A DNA stretch of 64,000 bases from Streptomyces sp. CB01881 (GTDB lineage: Bacteria > Actinomycetota > Actinomycetes > Streptomycetales > Streptomycetaceae): the NCBI RefSeq assembly GCF_002953255.1, contig NZ_CP026498.1, positions 341,674-405,673 on the forward strand, given 5' to 3'. This document shows positions 8,812 to 18,165 of the stretch, in pieces; position 1 is the stretch's first letter, and each line of letters begins with the position of its first letter. The position numbers and the translations under genes are program-made. The notes beneath the pieces were generated by a model that was given only the letters and a program-made list of their open reading frames with translations, searched no databases and was not told where the DNA came from.

Positions 8812-10061
8812 GGCAGCGCACCGACTCGACTCACGTCCTGGCGTGCGTGCGCAGGCTGAACCGCATCGAATGCCTGGGCGAGGCCCTGCGCGCGGCCTTG
8901 GAGGAGATCGCCCGTACCAGCCCCGGCCTGATCGTGCCACTGCTCGGGCCCGGCTGGGACGAGCGCTACGGCCGCAAGGTCGAGACCAGCAGGCTCCTGC
9001 GCCGCAAGAACGCCTCGGCCACCAGGCTCGCCGAGCAGATCGGCGCCGACGGCCAGAGCCTGATCGCCGCCATCGACGCGGATGCCACCGCGGGGTGGAT
9101 GCACAACCTCCCGCAGGTCAAAACCATGCGCGAGCTGTGGGGCCAGCACTTCGAGGCCACCGGCACCGGCCGACTGCGCTACCGGGACACCAGGGAACTG
9201 CCGCCTTCGGCCCAGCGCATCCGCTCACCCCACGACATCGACGCCCGCTACAGCACCAAGGGCACGCCCGGCGCGGACAGCGTGGAGTGGACCGGCTCCA
9301 AGGGCCACCTGACCGAGTCCTGCGACGAGGACTTACCCCACCTGGTCACCGACGTCCACACCACCTGCGCCACCGAGCCCGACGTCAGCGCCACCACCCC
9401 CATCCAGGACAAACTCATCGACCGGGACCTGAAGCCCGGTGAGCACCTGACCGACTCCGGCTACCCCAGCGGGGCGAACATCGGCGCGTCCCTGGAACGC
9501 GGCATCACCCTCATCGCGCCCGTCACCGTTCAGACCGGCCGAGGCGCCCACCACGGCACGTTCACCCCCAAGGACTTCCACGTCGACTGGCAGACAGGCG
9601 TCACCCGCTGTCCCGCCGGGGCCACCAGCATCTCCATGCGGCCGAAGAAGAACGGCCTGATCCGCGTTGCTTTCTCCCGCGCGGACTGCAGGCCCTGCCC
9701 CATCCGCGGTCAGTGCACCTCCTCCGCACCCCACCTCGGCCGGAGCCTGGAGATCCATCCCGAACCGATCCACACGGCCCGGATGCGGATGCAGACCGAA
9801 CAGGACAGCCCCGAATGGCGCGAGACCCACCGGGCCCGCGCCGGGATCGAAGGCCCCGTCTCACAAGCAGTCCGAGGCCCCGGCCTCCGGCGATCCCGCT
9901 ACCGAGGCCTCGACAAGACACACCTGCAAAACATCCTCATCGGCATCGCGATCAACATCCGCCGACTCGGCGCCCACTACGACACCACCACCGAGCCAGA
10001 ACGCCGCCCCACCCGCATCCACACGCTATGCACCCAATACGGCATCGCAACGGCGGCCTGA
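8812..10061 (+). pseudogene. IS1182-family transposase, 3' portion
   Basis: The remainder of the transposase cut by the IS3 element. It carries TDSTHVLACVRRLNRIECLG at the join and DARYSTKGTPGADSVEWTG. The C-terminal block includes cysteines (DCRPCPIRGQCTSSAPHLGR) and ends with GIAINIRRLGAHYDTTTEPE. The frame is open to TGA 10061 and, apart from the insertion, the gene looks undamaged. The disruption is therefore probably recent and reversible in principle. Confidence 0.85.
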
Positions 10062-10224
10062 CCTAGATCAAATACTTCGCCAGCAGAGTCGTGGGACCGA
10101 CTTCCTGCGTCGGAAGTTGCGGACCCGGGTCATCGTGGTGGATCGGGAGCCGACGAGGCCCGATGTCCCCTGCGCTGAGCGACTGTTGGACCTCCGAAGG
10201 ATTCGTGGCGGGTACAGCCAGGGG

Positions 10225-10860
10225 TCAGGCCCGTGGCTCACCCGATGACCGCTTGACCAGCTTCGGCCGGCCTTCATCGACAGCCACGTAGGAGCGGCCA
10301 AGGGACCGGACCACTTCGTCCTGCAGCGGCCCTTCGGTCAGGGGGACCCCGTGGATCACCCTGCCGTCCGACACGCGGACTCTGCCGGCCGTGGGGCGTC
10401 CGCGCTCACCTCCCCAGGCTCGGGGCCGGCGGCCGCCGCGATGATGTTCCCCTGCTCGTCCACGAGGAGGCACAGTCCGACCGGAGCGCCATTCCGGCCT
10501 GTCATGTCACGCCGCCCATCCAGGTTGAACCAGACTCCGATGGTCGACGGGTTCCAGGTCCCCACGTGTCCTGCGCGCCGTTGAACACCATGTGGTTCTC
10601 GATGCCGTGCCACTGGACGGCGAGGTCGCACGGATCAGCGGCGGCACTGTTGTCGAGCTTCGCCTCGATGCACTGGGTCCCCTTGGTACGTACCGCCGAA
10701 GGTGCACCAGAACTGCGCGACCTGTCTCTGGGCCAGAACCACCGGGTTGCTCCGGGCGGCGGGAATCGCCGAGCCCTGACATGGCCTCCAGCATCGGCTA
10801 CCGCCTCGCGCGGGGGGCTGGACCGGCGGCAACCCCAGAGGCCGAGGTGACCGCGATTCG
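10225..10860 (-). pseudogene. Decayed gene of unknown function in several frames
   Basis: Minus-strand coding potential moves between frames. AQRQVAQFWCTFGGTYQG is followed in another frame by CDLAVQWHGIENHMVFNGAQ, then by NPSTIGVWFNLDGRRDMTGR and PVGLCLLVDEQGNIIAAAAG, and finally by VIHGVPLTEGPLQDEVVRSL, ending near 10225. The pieces are in the same order and look like one protein of about 200 residues with a conserved Trp/Cys/His-rich middle. I do not recognise the family. Frames break at least three times, so it is a pseudogene or a badly assembled gene next to the IS1182 right end. Confidence 0.5.
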
Positions 10861-11117
10861 TCATCCCGGCCACCGCACATGGTCATCGGGACCGGACCCG
10901 GTGCGTGGATTCACCTCGCCCGGCAATCTCCCTGAAGGCATCGGGTCGAATAGAAGATGATTCGCCCACCTCCAATCAACCGCCCGGGAGGGAAGGGCGT
11001 ACCCCCTCACCGGCGATTTCAACCCCGAATCGACTGAGGGTTCGGCATCCTTCGCGTGTGCCGCTGACGGCGTTTCAGTCGGGACGACCCCGCCGGCCAT
11101 CCACCTAGGATGCCCGC

Positions 11118-11525
11118 ATGAGAGTCCGACTGACCAGGGACAGCGTCGCGATGGGCGACGACACGTACGCGCCGCACGCCGGGACGCAGGACGTCCCGGA
11201 CGGCACCTCCGTCCGGGACGTCCTCGACGGGATCCTGACCTCCGGCTACCTCGCCACCATCGCCGGCGGGCGGGCCACCTGGATCGCAACGGCCGGTGAC
11301 GCCTGGGCCGGTGACGCCTGGGCCGGTGATGCCACGGCCGGTGACGCCACTGTGCTGGCCGTCCTCGCGCAACAGTGGGCGGCGGCTCGGCTGCTCCCGG
11401 CCGGTACGGCCCCACTTGCCGCCCTCGCCGGCCCGGACGGCACCGTCCGGTTGCACTTCATCTACCGGACGCAACGCGATCCCGAGGCCGAGTACGCCCG
11501 CCTGGCCGGCGAGGCGGCCGGGTAG
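11118..11525 (+). CDS. Hypothetical protein with internal GDAWA-type repeat
   Basis: A 135-residue soluble protein with no family I recognise. It starts at ATG 11118 after AGGAT. The N-terminal third (MRVRLTRDSVAMGDDTYAPH, later DVLDGILTSGYLATIAGGRA) is compact. A four-unit 15-bp tandem repeat at about 11292-11351 encodes AGDAW/AGDAT repeats. The C-terminus returns to normal sequence (DGTVRLHFIYRTQRDPEAEY). The repeat probably arose by slippage and may vary in copy number between strains. The next gene is convergent. Confidence 0.6.
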   Translation: MRVRLTRDSVAMGDDTYAPHAGTQDVPDGTSVRDVLDGILTSGYLATIAGGRATWIATAGDAWAGDAWAGDATAGDATVLAVLAQQWAAARLLPAGTAPLAALAGPDGTVRLHFIYRTQRDPEAEYARLAGEAAG

Positions 11526-11535
11526 CCCGGCCGCC

Positions 11536-11811
11536 TCAGGGCTGCCGCCGGCAGCCACCGCCCCAGAAGAGGATGCAGTGGTCGTGGGCAAACTCGGCGA
11601 TCGGGTCGAACCAGTCCGTGAACAGGTAGACGAAGAGACTGACCGCCCCGCCGAGCAGCCCGCCGATCGCCGCGGCCGCGGTGACCATCCCCAGCAGCAG
11701 CCGCCACCGCCCGGCGCCGTCCCGGGCCCGCCCCTCGTGCTCCCCCACGGCCGCCCCCTCGCCACCCCGGTCCACCGAGCATCCCGGCCCGGGGGCGCAG
11801 GCGCCAGCCAA
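11536..11811 (-). CDS. Small single-pass membrane protein
   Basis: Up to 91 residues with a charged N-terminal half (EGAAVGEHEGRARDGAGRWR), one hydrophobic segment (LLLGMVTAAAAIGGLLGGAV followed by SLFVYLF) and a short tail with two Cys (HDHCILFWGGGCRRQP). It is a plausible N-in membrane protein. The start is uncertain: a GTG about 21 codons in would also work. The gene overlaps no other and runs convergent to the preceding gene, with 10 bp between stops. Function unknown. Confidence 0.5.
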   Translation of the reverse strand: MAGACAPGPGCSVDRGGEGAAVGEHEGRARDGAGRWRLLLGMVTAAAAIGGLLGGAVSLFVYLFTDWFDPIAEFAHDHCILFWGGGCRRQP

Positions 11812-12052
11812 CGGGCGGACAACGAAGCCGAGTTGTGACCAGGGACGGGCCGGCAGCCGTACCCGCTACCGCTGCTCGGGCGGGTAAAGGGCGAGCAGGC
11901 CCGGGACCGTCGATGTCAGTCAGGGTGGCGGCCGCGTCCCCGGCCCGCAGGCGGCCACCCTCGACCTCGGCGATGAGGGCGTGCACGAGGGCGTAGCTGC
12001 CGGTGGTGAGCCCGGGGCACGGGAGGTCGCGACGGAAGCCCGGCCGGCCGCC

Positions 12053-13594
12053 CTACCGGTACTCCCGCAGCCGCGGGCGGACGCCGAGCGCCGTCAGGGC
12101 GAGCGCCATCGCCAGGGCGAGCGCGCCCAGGGTGGCCGTGGTGGTGTCGAGGTCCGAGTCGGTCGCCGCGACGGCGTCGTCCATCGCCCGGGTGTTGACG
12201 TCGATGGTGTCGCCGATCGCGCGCCCCAGCCGCTCGAAGTCGTAGTTGGACTGCCCGGGCGCCAGGCCGGTGTTGAGCGTGACCGCCTCCTTCAGCCGCC
12301 CGGCGTCGCGCAGTTCGCGGATCCGCCGGTCGTCCAGCTGGTACGCCTGGAACGCCGCGAGCACCCGCTCGGCGGCCTCCTGCTCGCCGGGGAAGGTGAT
12401 GTTGCGAAGTTCCGTGCCGAGCAAGCCGCCGAACGGGACGGCCGCGTGGTCGGCGCGGTGGCGGCCGGCGGCGGTGGCCAGCCGGGCGTTGTAGTCGTCG
12501 AGCGTGGCGCCGTCGACCCGTGCGACGGCCTGGGTCTTGTCCAGGAAGCTCTGCTGGTAGGCGGCGGCCCGGGCCGGGTCGGTGAGGTAGCGGCTCTCGT
12601 CCGCGTTCAGGTCGTACGCGACGGCACGGGCCCGGCTGAGCGCGATCACCGAGTCGTAGGCGTTGCTCTTGGCGACCACCAGGTGGTCGTCGGCCCGGGT
12701 CACCAGGTGGAGGCCGACGGCCAGGGCGACGGCGGTCAGCAGGGTGACGGCGGCGAGCGGCGGATTCACCAGGCGGCGGTAACGGACGGTGAGCAGGCGC
12801 TGGAGTCCGGCGAGGGCGGCCAGCGCGAGCAGGCCGGTGCCGAGCAGCCACCACCACCCGGTGGCGAGGCCGTCGCGGCCCCCGGCGTAGACGCGGTCCA
12901 CGGTGGCACCGCTCGCCGCGCCGACCTCGTCGGCGGCGGGCAGCAGGCGCTGCCGCAGCAGGTCGGTGGCCTGGCGGTAGGCGTCCAGCGCGGCCGCGGA
13001 GGGCTGGCCGGCCGGGGCTCCGGCCTGTTCCTCCAGCAGTTCGGCGCGGGCCACCAGGGCCTCGTAGCCTCCGAGTTGGCCGAGCACGGTCTGTACGGCA
13101 CGCTGTCCGGCCGGGTCGCCGGCGGCCGCCTCGGCGGCCTGCTGGAGGTCGGCGTCGGCCTGGGCTCGACGCTGCTCGTAGCTGTCGAGCGTCTGGCGGC
13201 GCAGCGACGAGAAGTCCGGGTCGGCGCCGAGCAGCAGGAGGTTGGCGGCCTGGGCGTCCAGGTCACTGAGCGCGAAGTAGAGGTCGGCCGCGCGGGCCGC
13301 CTGCCGGGCGTCCCGGTGGCCGATGGCATCGGTGTCGGCGCGGGCGCCGGTCAGCACACCGGCGGCCGCCGTTCCCGCGGCGAGGAAGGCGGCCAGGCAC
13401 AGCGCGGTGAGGGCGCGGACCAGGCGCGGGGTGCTCCAGCGCGTCGGCCGGCCGGTGAGCAGCGGGAGGACGCGCGCCAAGGCCCCGGCCCGCGGTGCGG
13501 GAGCCGGTCCGGGCCCCACCTCCCCCGGTGAGCCTGTCTTGCCCGAACCGGCTGCCGTATCCGCACTCGCTGTACCCGAACCCGCCGTGGCCAT
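12053..13594 (-). CDS. GlnX-like membrane protein with extracytoplasmic helical domains
   Basis: 513 residues with four predicted TM helices. TM1 is near residues 60-82 (LTALCLAAFLAAGTAAAG), TM2 at WWWLLGTGLLALAALAG, TM3 at LAAVTLLTAVALAVGLHLV, and TM4 near the C-terminus at LGALALAMALALTALGV. Two long Ala/Asp/Gln-rich helical segments lie between TM1-TM2 and TM3-TM4 and resemble the four-helix sensory domains of chemoreceptors. The layout matches the actinobacterial GlnX family, which in mycobacteria and corynebacteria works with GlnH and PknG in amino-acid sensing; those partners are not in this window. ATG 13594 follows a GGGGGAGGGGGA stretch. A phased repeat array lies about 120 bp upstream. 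Confidence 0.65.
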   Translation of the reverse strand: MATAGSGTASADTAAGSGKTGSPGEVGPGPAPAPRAGALARVLPLLTGRPTRWSTPRLVRALTALCLAAFLAAGTAAAGVLTGARADTDAIGHRDARQAARAADLYFALSDLDAQAANLLLLGADPDFSSLRRQTLDSYEQRRAQADADLQQAAEAAAGDPAGQRAVQTVLGQLGGYEALVARAELLEEQAGAPAGQPSAAALDAYRQATDLLRQRLLPAADEVGAASGATVDRVYAGGRDGLATGWWWLLGTGLLALAALAGLQRLLTVRYRRLVNPPLAAVTLLTAVALAVGLHLVTRADDHLVVAKSNAYDSVIALSRARAVAYDLNADESRYLTDPARAAAYQQSFLDKTQAVARVDGATLDDYNARLATAAGRHRADHAAVPFGGLLGTELRNITFPGEQEAAERVLAAFQAYQLDDRRIRELRDAGRLKEAVTLNTGLAPGQSNYDFERLGRAIGDTIDVNTRAMDDAVAATDSDLDTTTATLGALALAMALALTALGVRPRLREYR

Positions 13595-13712
13595 GGCCGC
13601 GCGTCCCCCTCCCCCGTAGAACGGTCCCGCCGTCACTCCCCCACGAAGCGGAAGCGGAATCGTTTCCTCAGCGCCGACGCTATGCCCCGGCGTCGGGGGG
13701 TGAGGCCGCCCC

Positions 13713-13762
13713 TGACGCGTTCTTGACGCGGCCGGCCAGCGGTCTTGACGCCTTCTTGACGC
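13713..13762. promoter_or_regulatory. Phased TGACGC direct-repeat array upstream of the GlnX-like gene
   Basis: TGACGC occurs at 13713, 13724, 13746 and 13757, giving spacings of 11, 22 and 11 bp. Three copies are extended to TCTTGACGC. The position between 13735 and 13740 is the only gap in the 11-bp series. Helix-phased direct repeats of this kind are typical of OmpR-family response-regulator operators. The array lies 119-168 bp upstream of the start at 13594 and downstream of corA. Confidence 0.5.
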
Positions 13763-13876
13763 GCGTCAGCCCGGCGGCGGCCGATCCCCGTCAGGATGCC
13801 GACGGCGAGGGGTCGGGGGCAGGAGCAGGGTCGGGAGCAGGGCACAGCGGGCCGCGCGCCCGGCGGCGACCCCGGG

Positions 13877-15049
13877 TCAGAGCCAGTTGCGGCGCTTGAA
13901 CACCAGGTACAGCCCCGTGCAGACCAGCGCCATCATGGCGATCGCGAACGGGTACCCGAAGGCCCACTTCAGCTCCGGCATGGTGTCGAAGTTCATGCCG
14001 TACACGGTGCCGATGAGGGTCGGCGCGAAGAGGATGGCCGCCCAGGAGGAGATCTTCTTGATCTCGTCGTTCTGTACGTGCCCGGCCTCGGCCAGCTGCT
14101 TCATCTCCTCGTTCTGCCGCTGCGAGACCAGGGTCGCGTTGACGGTGAGGATGTTCTGCAGCATCTGGCGGAAGCCGTCCACCCGCTCGGCCGCGTACGT
14201 GGCGTGGTCGGCCACGTCGCGCAGGTAGCGCTGGAGCTCGTCGTCGGTGCCGTACTTTCCGAAGCCGGCCTCCAGGCTCTTCATGATCTCCAGCAGCGGC
14301 CGGGTGGCCCGCTGGAGCTCGATGACCTCGCGGGAGAGCTCGTAGATGCGCCGGGAGACCTGCGGGTCGCCGCCGAACACCTCGGTCTCGATCTCGTCGA
14401 TGTCGTGCTGGAGCCCCGCGATCACCGGCGCGTAGCCGTCGACCACGGCGTCCAGCACCGCGTACAGCACCGCCTCGGGGCCGAGCGCGAGCAACTCCGG
14501 GTCGGCCTCCAGCCGGCGGCGTACGGCGGACAGGTCGGGCGCCTGCGAGTGGCGCACGGTGAGGACGAAGTCGGGGCCGACGAAGAGGTGGATCTCACCG
14601 AAGTCGACCTCCTCCACGTCGTCCAGGTACCGGGCGGCGCGCAGCACGACGAAGAGGGTGTCGCCGTAACGCTCCAGCTTGGGGCGCTGATGGGCGACGA
14701 TGGCGTCCTCGACGGCCAGTTCGTGCAGGCCGAACCGCTCGGCGGCCTCCAGCAGCTGCGCCTCCGCCGGCCGGAACAGCCCGATCCAGGCCATCGTGCC
14801 GGGCTTTCCGGGCAGCTGGCGGTAGATGTCGGCCAGTCCGGCGGGCTCCCCGACCCGGTGGCCGTCGTGGTAGACCGCCGCGTCGACGACGGAACGTTCC
14901 AGCGTCACCGGCTCGATGGGCTGCTCGTGCCGGGGGTCCATCGAGTGCTCGGGCGCCGGCTGGACGTCACCGCCGCGGGCCATGGCCAGGGTGGGACGGG
15001 AGAACGGACGCTTGCTCGCGCGCACGGCGCGCACACGCCAGTCGGACAT
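13877..15049 (-). CDS. corA: CorA-family divalent cation (Mg/Co) transporter
   Basis: 390 residues. A large cytoplasmic domain (about 1-325) with acidic, coiled-coil helices is followed by two C-terminal TM helices. The signature GMN motif ends TM1 (IGTVYGMNFDTMPELKW), and TM2 is AIAMMALVCTGLYLVF with a basic end (KRRNWL). CorA forms a pentameric channel for Mg2+ or Co2+ influx. ATG 15049 has GGAGGT 6 nt upstream, which decides against the longer open frame to 15139. It is a single gene; about 800 bp without a gene lie upstream. Confidence 0.93.
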   Translation of the reverse strand: MSDWRVRAVRASKRPFSRPTLAMARGGDVQPAPEHSMDPRHEQPIEPVTLERSVVDAAVYHDGHRVGEPAGLADIYRQLPGKPGTMAWIGLFRPAEAQLLEAAERFGLHELAVEDAIVAHQRPKLERYGDTLFVVLRAARYLDDVEEVDFGEIHLFVGPDFVLTVRHSQAPDLSAVRRRLEADPELLALGPEAVLYAVLDAVVDGYAPVIAGLQHDIDEIETEVFGGDPQVSRRIYELSREVIELQRATRPLLEIMKSLEAGFGKYGTDDELQRYLRDVADHATYAAERVDGFRQMLQNILTVNATLVSQRQNEEMKQLAEAGHVQNDEIKKISSWAAILFAPTLIGTVYGMNFDTMPELKWAFGYPFAIAMMALVCTGLYLVFKRRNWL

Positions 15050-15850
15050 GGCGGATACCTCCACGGTTCGGTGTCCACCGCTCCCGGGACCGGGGTCTCC
15101 GGGGCGGGGCAGGCAGGGAGGCGCCCGGTCGTCCTCCACCGCGCACGGCGCCCGGCCGCCCGGCGGCGCCCGCCGGTGTCAGCGGCGGGCGGTACGGCGG
15201 CGGAAGGCGGGAGCGGAACGGGAGGAGGGGTGCCGGGTGCCGGAGGACGAGGGGAACGTCCTGGGGCGGGGCCGACTTCGACCCGGACTACTGCACTCCA
15301 CAGTTCTCACCTCCTCGCCGTCGGGCACCCGCACACCGGGTCGCCGTCACCTGGCCACCGGCGAGGGACCAGCCCGGGGGGCATGGCACGGCCGGCTGTC
15401 GCACGGGCCTCCCGCGGCCGAGCCGTTCCAGGGGTTGGCGGCCGGAGCGCGTCACTCGCGCCCCGCCCTCCCGCCCTCCCGAACGGTGTCGGGCCGTGTC
15501 AGGCCCTGTCGGGCGGTGTCCTGGAAGGCGTCGAGGCCCGCACCAGCACCCTACCCCAGGCCCGGTACCCGGCCGCCGCCCGTTCCGGCGCGGTTCCCTC
15601 CCGCCGCCTCCCCCTCCTTCTCCCGCTGCGCGTTCTCCCTCGGCGTGTTCTCCCGCTGCGCGCGAAGCTCAGCGAGCGGTCCGGAGCGCCGCCGCCCTGG
15701 AGGCCGTTCCCGCCCGTCCGCCGCCGCCTCCCGTCCGCGCCGCCCGCCGTCGCGGCGGCAACTCCGGGGCCTGTCCGAGGCCCTGATCACGTGACGGAAC
15801 ACAGGAGCTCGCGCAGAGCGGCGTGTTGCGGACAGGGTCGGGGGGTTCGC
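15050..15850. other. Long intergenic region with no supported gene
   Basis: About 800 bp between corA and the racemase gene. It holds only low-complexity GC-rich sequence and several GTGTCGGGC/CTGTCGGGC-like short repeats near 15485-15520. Frames that stay open here lack ribosome binding sites and have the composition of antisense frames. The corA promoter must lie in the left part. I see no RNA gene. Confidence 0.5.
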
Positions 15851-16675
15851 TCAGACAGCCGGAGCAGCCGCCGAGGCGCGGGTCGTGGCGGAGATGAGAG
15901 CTTCGCGGGGTACTCGCGCTGCGGCGGCCAGGGCGCGCCCCACCGGATAGGCGTGCGCGCCTGTCGGGAGGTGGCCGGGGCGACCGCTGAGTACCACGTC
16001 GATGGAGCCCAGGACGCCGTCTGCTTCCCGGGTTCGGTTCAGTCGTCGCAGTGCCTGGTGGGCGACTGCTTCCGCGCTGTCGTACAGGGTGGTTCCAGCG
16101 GGCAGGCTCCGCAGAATCTCCGGGGCCACCAGGGGGTAGTGCGTGCATCCCAGCACCACGGCGTCGCAGTCCCGGGGGGTTCGCTCGGTCGCGTCGGCGA
16201 TCGCCTCCGCTGCGGCAGCCGTGTCACCGTGGTCGATCGCTTCGGCCAGGCCGGGACACGCGATCCGCGCGACCGGTGTGCCGTTCGCGAACTCCGCGAT
16301 CAGACGATCCTGGTAGTCGCTTTCGGTGGTACGGACGGTCGCCCACACGGCGAGGTTCTGGCCGATTGCCGCGGCCGGCTTCACCGCGGGGACGGTTCCG
16401 ATCACGGGAACGCGAGGCTCGAACCTCTCGCGCAGGGCGTCGATCGCGGTGACGGTGGCGGTGTTGCACGGGACCACGATGGCCTCCGCGCCGCGCTCTG
16501 TGGCCAGGTGGGCGGCGGTGAGCAGACGATCCGTGACGAAGGAGGCGGTCTTCGGACCCCAGGGGGCGCCCTCGGGATCCAGGAGCAGAAGCAGATCGAG
16601 TTCCGGGGCGAGGTGCCGAAGCCAGCCGGCCGTGGAGAGGAGGCCGAATCCCGAGTCGATCAATGCCACTGTCAT
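15851..16675 (-). CDS. Aspartate/glutamate racemase family protein (MurI-like)
   Basis: 274 residues of the Asp/Glu racemase superfamily. The N-terminus has the MurI-like LIDSGFGLLST. The two catalytic Cys are present as VVPCNTATVTA (Cys70) and VVLGCTHYPL (Cys177), each in a conserved Asn/Thr or Thr/His context. Glutamate racemase supplies D-Glu for peptidoglycan. This copy may be a second paralogue or a specialised racemase, since actinobacterial murI usually sits with rph and nucleotide-metabolism genes, which are absent here. The ATG at 16675 lacks an obvious Shine-Dalgarno sequence. Confidence 0.82.
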   Translation of the reverse strand: MTVALIDSGFGLLSTAGWLRHLAPELDLLLLLDPEGAPWGPKTASFVTDRLLTAAHLATERGAEAIVVPCNTATVTAIDALRERFEPRVPVIGTVPAVKPAAAIGQNLAVWATVRTTESDYQDRLIAEFANGTPVARIACPGLAEAIDHGDTAAAAEAIADATERTPRDCDAVVLGCTHYPLVAPEILRSLPAGTTLYDSAEAVAHQALRRLNRTREADGVLGSIDVVLSGRPGHLPTGAHAYPVGRALAAAARVPREALISATTRASAAAPAV

Positions 16676-16912
16676 GGGGGCAACGTACCAGTCGGATCTT
16701 GCCGCAGGCCGTGCCGAGCACCTGCGCGGCTCCCCCACGCCAACGCGGGCAGGCACCAGGAGTGGCCGAGGTCCGAGGGTTCGAGGCCGACGGTGCGGCC
16801 CGGCTCCTCGCACGGCAGCTCGGCCGGGCGCTCACCCCGCAGACCTGCCATGACCGGTGGCGGCGTCCGACCCTCCGACCCTCCGACCCTCCCGTCCTCC
16901 GGCCGGGCACCG

Positions 16913-17848
16913 CTACCGCGGGGCGAGGTGGGCGGCGGCGTACGGGACGGCGACCGTCTCCAGGCCGTCGACGGTGCCGAACACCGGGTGGACGTTGACC
17001 TCGAAGACCACCCCGCCGTTCTCCGCCGCGAGGTCCACCCCGGCCAGCGGGAGACCCAGGGATTTGGTGGCGGACACCGCCAACTCGGCCAGCCCGGCCG
17101 GGAGTCCGCCCTCCGTCAGCAGGGTGGAGACGGCGCCCTGGCACTCGTTGCACGGCGCGTCCGGGTCCGGCTGGACGTGTTCCACCGCGCGGACGACCCG
17201 CCCGGCGAGCACCACCACCCGGTACTGGTGACGTCGGCCGTCGGCGGTGAAGTTCCCGGCGTCGCGGGCGAGCAGCCAGTCGGCGCCCGCCCCGGCGTAG
17301 TGGTCCGCGGCTGCGGCGAGTTGGGTGCGGGTGGTGAGGTGGAAGACGTCGTTGCCGCCCATGCCGACGGTCGGCCGGGCCCAGACGTCGCCGCCGAGCC
17401 GGTCGAAGGCCTCGACGGCGGCCGCGGGGCTCGGCCGGGAGAGCGCGATCGTGGGCATCTGCGGGATGCCGTCGCGCGCGAACCGTTCGACGGTACGGTC
17501 CTTCTCGGTGGCCGCCCGCCATGCCTCGGCGTCGGTTCCGAGCGAGCGGACCCCGTGTGCGCGGAGCTGCCGCTGGCACGGCTCGAAGTCGCGGCGCCGG
17601 TGCGGCGGGATCTCGTAGACGAGCACCGCCTCCGCCGTCACCGCGACGCCCTCGGCGGGCACCTCCAGGCGGACCGCGCCACCCGGCCCCGCGCTGCTGA
17701 TCCGCCCGGTGCCGCCGGTCATGAAGTGCCGCGCGTCGAGCTGGACGGGCACCCGGCCGGTGAGCAGCCTCACGGCGGTGGAGAGGGTCTCCCGGCTGCC
17801 CTCGGTCGAGCTGTGGTCGGTCATCAGGACGAGCTCGTGGGGACCCAT
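16913..17848 (-). CDS. ATP-grasp family ligase (RimK-like)
   Basis: About 311 residues from ATG 17848; the frame is open to 17995. The C-terminal half has ATP-grasp features: a lysine-bearing ATKSLGLPLAGVDLAAENGG and FEVNVHPVFGTVDG, the E-x-N metal-binding signature. The central part holds DVWARPTVGMGGNDVF and QYRVVVLAGRVVRAVEHVQ. The family joins a carboxylate to an amine or thiol through an acyl phosphate, often on peptides; the substrate here is unknown. The gene lies directly downstream of the displaced 3' end of a methyltransferase gene. Before the island arrived the two were probably consecutive on this strand. Confidence 0.78.
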   Translation of the reverse strand: MGPHELVLMTDHSSTEGSRETLSTAVRLLTGRVPVQLDARHFMTGGTGRISSAGPGGAVRLEVPAEGVAVTAEAVLVYEIPPHRRRDFEPCQRQLRAHGVRSLGTDAEAWRAATEKDRTVERFARDGIPQMPTIALSRPSPAAAVEAFDRLGGDVWARPTVGMGGNDVFHLTTRTQLAAAADHYAGAGADWLLARDAGNFTADGRRHQYRVVVLAGRVVRAVEHVQPDPDAPCNECQGAVSTLLTEGGLPAGLAELAVSATKSLGLPLAGVDLAAENGGVVFEVNVHPVFGTVDGLETVAVPYAAAHLAPR

Positions 17849-18005
17849 GCGGCCATGGAACCGCCGCGCCTCCCGCACCGGCAAGAACGCGTTATCCGCC
17901 GCTCCGGCGGCAAGTGGCCGGAACCCGACCGGTCCGACCGCCGGGACCCGCACGCGCCCGACCGTCAGAACCCGCGCACACCCGGCTGCCGGCACCCGCC
18001 CGGGC

Positions 18006-18165
18006 TCATGCCGGCTTGCGCGCCTCGATCAGGAAGCGGGCGGAGTACGCGACGAACGGCCCCTCGGCCCGGATCAGCGCGTCCAGTTCGCGCTGCCGGT
18101 CACGGTAGGCGTCCACGGTGAAACCGGGCACCATCCAGATCACCTTCCGCAGGATATAGCGGAAA
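18006..18165 (-). pseudogene. Displaced 3' end of a SAM-dependent methyltransferase gene
   Basis: The minus strand encodes YILRKVIWMVPGFTVDAYRD and EGPFVAYSARFLIEARKPA before TGA at 18006-18008. This is nearly the same peptide as the last 50 residues of the intact methyltransferase at 54058-54816. DNA identity is high, but the two copies are not identical. Nothing upstream of position 18165 matches the gene. The simplest reading is that this is the original 3' end, displaced by an element that integrated into the gene and brought its own replacement 3' end. Confidence 0.85.
18127..18154. repeat. Left junction repeat (attL-like core)
   Basis: A 28-bp sequence beginning GGCACCATCCAGATC and ending TTCCGCAGGA, identical in sequence and orientation to 54173-54200. 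To the left the two loci remain similar (methyltransferase 3' end). To the right they diverge at once, which is how an integration core should look. A small inverted repeat, CGGAAA-TGACG-TTTCCG, sits just beyond it at 18160-18176. Confidence 0.7.

Larger units (their letters stand above)
6746..10109. mobile_element. IS1182-family insertion sequence, interrupted by an IS3-family element
   Basis: Matching terminal inverted repeats lie at 6746-6781 and 10073-10109. Both contain CGCAGGAAGTCGG, a divergent 5-bp centre, then CGACTCTGCTGG and CGAAGT, with one inserted base in the right copy. Between them is one transposase gene on the plus strand, split by a second element at about 7293-8811. Without the inner insertion the element would be about 1.85 kb, normal for IS1182. 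The outer target duplication is not clear. Confidence 0.85.

Noticed and set aside
10868..11117. Spacer before the repeat-bearing hypothetical gene examined for an RNA gene.
   Set aside because: No tRNA-like or other recognisable fold; only a weak AT-rich patch near 10950-10980.
13796..18121. A plus-strand frame open for more than 1400 codons.
   Set aside because: It is antisense to CorA, the racemase and the ATP-grasp gene, has no ribosome binding site and shows the composition expected for the complement of high-GC genes.
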